NCBI GenBank assembly: GCA_013289145.1
Contig: JABDAM010000005.1
Coordinates: forward strand, 21,448 to 71,467
Direction: 5' to 3'
DNA length: 50,020 nt
Origin: Alphaproteobacteria bacterium
Lineage (GTDB): Bacteria; Pseudomonadota; Alphaproteobacteria; UBA11073
Positions 47,649 to 50,020 of this stretch are shown piece after piece. Both the position numbers and the translations under genes were made by a program. Each line of letters starts with the position of its first letter. The first letter of the stretch is position 1. The notes beneath the pieces were generated by a model. It did not search any database, was not told where the DNA came from, and saw only the letters and a list, made by a program, of their open reading frames with translations.

Positions 47649-48227
47649 ATGCGTATTCCTTTCGCTTTCGTTGTCGCCTTGCTGCTTGGCATCACCGCCG
47701 CGCATGCCGAGGAGCTGACCGCGCCCACGCTGGTGGGCTGGTGCCAGGATGCGCGCGCCATGGTGACGGGGCTGAAAGTCATGCCCGTCGCGCAGGTCAG
47801 CCAGATCCAAAGCAATGCGACATCTTGTGTCGGTTACTTGCGCGGTTATCTGGATAGTGAGTTTCATATCCGTTCCCTGGTGCCGCAAATGGGGTCTTGT
47901 GCGGCTGAGCCCGGCAACGAAAAGCTCGTCGCCATATTTTTACAATTAGCTGAAAGCCCCGGTTGGCGCGCCATGCCGCTACGTGATTTAATGGTGGCCT
48001 ATAGCAATCAATTTTGTCCTGTCGCCCCGCCGACCGTGAAAACGACTGTTCAATTACAACCCGCGCCTACGGCTGTACCTATGATCCCACAAACGGTTGT
48101 TCAGCCCGTTATGGTGCAACAACCTGCGCCGACCGCGCCAGCGCCGACAGTGCAATATCAGCCTGTTGCGGTTAAGACGCCTGTCACTCGCCAACAACCC
48201 CGCAGCAACAATACTTACGGCCCTTGA
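47649..48227 (+). CDS. Secreted Rap1a/Tai-like protein with Pro/Gln-rich tail
   Basis: This is a 192-residue exported protein with a signal peptide (MRIPFAFVVALLLGITAAHA). The domain at about residues 22-125 has four cysteines in the pattern WCQDA, CVGYLRGYLD, GSCAAEP and QFCPVAPP. That spacing and the C-GYL-G-LD motif fit Rap1a/Tai immunity-type domains. The last 65 residues are Pro, Gln, Thr and Val-rich, a probable flexible periplasmic tether. Its stop overlaps the pheS start (TGATG), which is unusual partnering and probably just translational coupling. No matching effector gene is nearby. Confidence 0.65.
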   Translation: MRIPFAFVVALLLGITAAHAEELTAPTLVGWCQDARAMVTGLKVMPVAQVSQIQSNATSCVGYLRGYLDSEFHIRSLVPQMGSCAAEPGNEKLVAIFLQLAESPGWRAMPLRDLMVAYSNQFCPVAPPTVKTTVQLQPAPTAVPMIPQTVVQPVMVQQPAPTAPAPTVQYQPVAVKTPVTRQQPRSNNTYGP

Positions 48228-49275
48228 TGAATTTGCAGCAGTTACAAAATGAATTAAGCGCGCAAATCGCCGCCGCCGCAGATGTCGCGGCGCTGGAAGC
48301 GGTGCGCGTGCATGCGCTCGGTAAAAAAGGCGTGATTACAGAGCAACTAAAGTCTTTGGGCGCCATGGATGCCGATACGCGCAAGGCTGCGGGCGCCGCG
48401 ATTAACGAATTAAAAGACCAAATTACCGCTGCACTGGAAGCGCGCAAAAGCGAATTACAAAAATCCGAATTATCCGCGCGCCTGGCCAGCGAACAAACGG
48501 ATGTCACGCTGCCGCCGCGTCCGATTAACGATGGCCGCGTTCATCCGATTTCGCAAACGATTGAGGAAATCATCCAGATTTTTGCCCAAATGGGTTTCAC
48601 GCTGGCGGACGGGCCGAATATCGACGATGATTTCCATAATTTCAGCGCCCTGAATTTCCCCGACGACCACCCCGCGCGGGAAATGCATGATACGTTTTAT
48701 TTGCCGGATGCGGACGGCAAAAAGATGCTTCTCCGCACGCATACCTCCACCGTGCAAGTCCGCACGATGATGAAACAAAAACCGCCGCTACGCATTATTG
48801 CCGCCGGCCGCACCTATCGCAGCGATTACGATATGACGCATACGCCCATGTTCCATCAATGCGAAGGCTTGATTGTTGATAAAAATATCCACATGGGCCA
48901 CCTGAAAGGTTGCCTCCAGGATTTCCTGCGCGCCTTTTTTCGGTGTGGATGATTTGCCGATCCGTTTGCGCCCATCGTTTTTTCCGTTTGTTGAGCCTTG
49001 GTTGCCTGCGCCGCGGCGGAGAACTCAAAATCGGCAATTACGGCGACTGGCTGGAAATCCTCGGCTGCGGCATGGTGCATCCGAACGTCCTCACGGCCTG
49101 CGGCATCGACCCAAATGAATACCAAGGTTTCGCATTTGGCATGGGCGTCGAACGCCTCGCCATGCTGAAATACGGCATCCCCGATCTGCGCACTTTCTTC
49201 GAAGGCGACGCGCGCTGGCTGAAACATTACGGTTTCGGCGCATTTGAAATCCCCAACACAGCGGTGGGGGCATGA
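48227..49275 (+). pseudogene. pheS: Phenylalanyl-tRNA synthetase alpha subunit, frame disrupted twice
   Basis: PheS forms the catalytic half of the alpha2-beta2 enzyme that charges tRNA-Phe. The N-terminal coiled coil, [15 protein letters not shown] (motif 2) and [14 protein letters not shown] (motif 3) are all present, but in different frames. Frame is first lost in a run of six T at 48935-48940; with five T it would read [20 protein letters not shown]. After FFPFVEP the conserved segment of about six residues (normally SAEVD-type) is missing near 48999, and the frame then resumes with [17 protein letters not shown]. So one extra base and a deletion of about 17 bases are inferred. Because pheS is essential, sequence error or a second copy are likely explanations. 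Confidence 0.85.
48422..48462. repeat. Internal pheS segment duplicated in inverted form at window end
   Basis: These 41 bases of pheS occur as an exact reverse complement at 49980-50020. See the entry there. Confidence 0.9.
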
Positions 49276-49715
49276 ACATCATCAGCAAAGCATTTCATGA
49301 CCTTTCCGCCAAGGAATTATATGCGGCCCTGCGCTTGCGCAGCGCGGTTTTCGTCGTGGAACAAAAATGCGCCTATCAGGATGCGGATAACCATGATCAA
49401 TCCGCGCAGCATTTATTGATGATGCAGGGCGATGCATTAATCGCCTATGCGCGCATTCTGCCGCCTGGCGGCAAATATCCGCAATGCTCCATTGGACGCA
49501 TTGCCGTCGGCGCCGCGCATCGCGGCAAGAATTACGGGCGGCAATTGATGGATTTCGCGTTGGCCGAAGCGCGGCGGCTGTATCCCCGCAGCAAATTAAT
49601 GGTGCAGGCGCAAACGTATCTCGCGCCCTTTTATCAATCCTATGGCTTTCAATCTTGTACCGATGAATATGACGAAGACGGCGTGATGCACGTGGATATG
49701 GAGATGGCGGCATGA
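49272..49715 (+). CDS. GNAT acetyltransferase, ElaA family
   Basis: This is a 147-residue GNAT-fold acetyltransferase. The N-terminal [21 protein letters not shown] with [11 protein letters not shown] is the ElaA signature. The acetyl-CoA loop is [18 protein letters not shown], and the last strand has [19 protein letters not shown]. The natural substrate of ElaA-like enzymes is not known. It sits between pheS and pheT, which are usually adjacent, and overlaps each by 4 bases, so it is translated with them. Confidence 0.88.
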   Translation: MNIISKAFHDLSAKELYAALRLRSAVFVVEQKCAYQDADNHDQSAQHLLMMQGDALIAYARILPPGGKYPQCSIGRIAVGAAHRGKNYGRQLMDFALAEARRLYPRSKLMVQAQTYLAPFYQSYGFQSCTDEYDEDGVMHVDMEMAA

Positions 49716-49987
49716 AATTCACGCTGTCATGGCTGAAACGCCATCTCGATACAAATGCAAGCGTTGATGAAATCGCGCAAACACTGACGCGCGTGGGATT
49801 GGAAGTGGAAAGCGTTTCCGATCCGGCAGAAAAGCTACGTGGTTTCGTCGTCGCCGAAGTGCGCGAAGCCGTGCAACATCCCAACGCCGACCGCCTGAAG
49901 GTTTGCAAAGTTTGGGATGGCCAAAAAGAATTGAACATCGTCTGCGGCGGCGCGAATGCCCGCACCGGAATAAAAGTGGTTTTGTAA
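49712..49987 (+). CDS. pheT: Phenylalanyl-tRNA synthetase beta subunit, N-terminal fragment
   Basis: This is the first 90 residues of PheT, normally about 800. It starts [14 protein letters not shown] and enters the tRNA-binding (EMAP/OB-fold) domain with [20 protein letters not shown] and [16 protein letters not shown]. After Val the frame runs into foreign sequence and stops at 49985-49987. From 49980 onward the DNA is an inverted copy of pheS, so the truncation is a sequence junction and not a natural end. Confidence 0.85.
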   Translation: MKFTLSWLKRHLDTNASVDEIAQTLTRVGLEVESVSDPAEKLRGFVVAEVREAVQHPNADRLKVCKVWDGQKELNIVCGGANARTGIKVVL

Positions 49988-50020
49988 TTCGCTTTTGCGC
50001 GCTTCCAGTGCAGCGGTAAT
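49980..50020. repeat. 41-base inverted copy of pheS at the window end
   Basis: The last 41 bases are the exact reverse complement of 48422-48462. The junction lies in a run of four T that both parents share, a microhomology. This fold-back pattern is typical of chimeric reads or amplification artefacts at contig ends; a real inversion is less likely. Confidence 0.85.

Overview
The window looks like chromosomal DNA of a Gram-negative, flagellate-type alphaproteobacterium, perhaps of a Micavibrio-like lineage. This is an inference. It rests on the rpmI-rplT-pheS-pheT neighbourhood, the abundance of Rcp1-type response regulators and multidomain kinases, two RND efflux systems, a TonB receptor, an outer-membrane usher, and an initiator tRNA with a C1-A72 mismatch. 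No insertion sequence, rRNA or CRISPR array was seen. The central part (about 16.6-30 kb) reads as more AT-rich and more decayed than the flanks.

Layout. 0-2.9 kb: cheR (N-terminus missing), a receiver-less cheB, a receiver-kinase and a single-domain response regulator, all overlapping. 2.9-7.1 kb: a chaperone-usher pilus locus, with two pilin-like genes and the usher on the minus strand and the chaperone convergent on the plus strand. 7.4-14.3 kb: a five-gene minus-strand operon (TonB-dependent receptor, YfiR-like periplasmic protein, transmembrane PAS kinase, response regulator, receiver-kinase-receiver hybrid) that could carry a signal from the cell surface to a phosphorelay. 14.5-21.2 kb: a MASE1 hybrid kinase, a UDP-glucuronate decarboxylase-like gene, two frameshifted relic genes and a PAS hybrid kinase. 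21.3-24.6 kb: an FAD oxidoreductase and a secreted beta-helix protein.

24.6-30.2 kb is the most unusual part. A three-gene phosphorelay (MHYT-sensor hybrid kinase, response regulator, HPt protein) lies between the 3' end of an initiator tRNA gene and a 14-bp direct copy of that 3' end. Just inside the distal copy is the truncated start of a tyrosine integrase, and GGGACA-type inverted repeats lie near both ends. This looks like a decayed integrative element whose remaining cargo is signalling genes. Two more degenerate copies of the repeat occur at 23.0 and 24.7 kb.

30.4-44.1 kb: an RND permease plus adaptor on the plus strand, preceded by a possible leader peptide and a GC-rich hairpin. It converges on a MarR-adaptor-permease-permease-outer-membrane-factor operon resembling mdtABC. 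The MarR promoter carries a perfect palindrome between its -35 and -10 boxes. 44.2-50 kb: bioD, an unrecognised gene, rpmI-rplT, an S66 peptidase, a Rap1a-like secreted protein, pheS, an ElaA-type acetyltransferase and the start of pheT. pheS carries two frame disruptions. The last 41 bases are an exact inverted copy of part of pheS and cut pheT short, which points to a chimeric sequence end. Together with the in-frame stop just before the cheR reading frame, this means some broken genes may be assembly faults.
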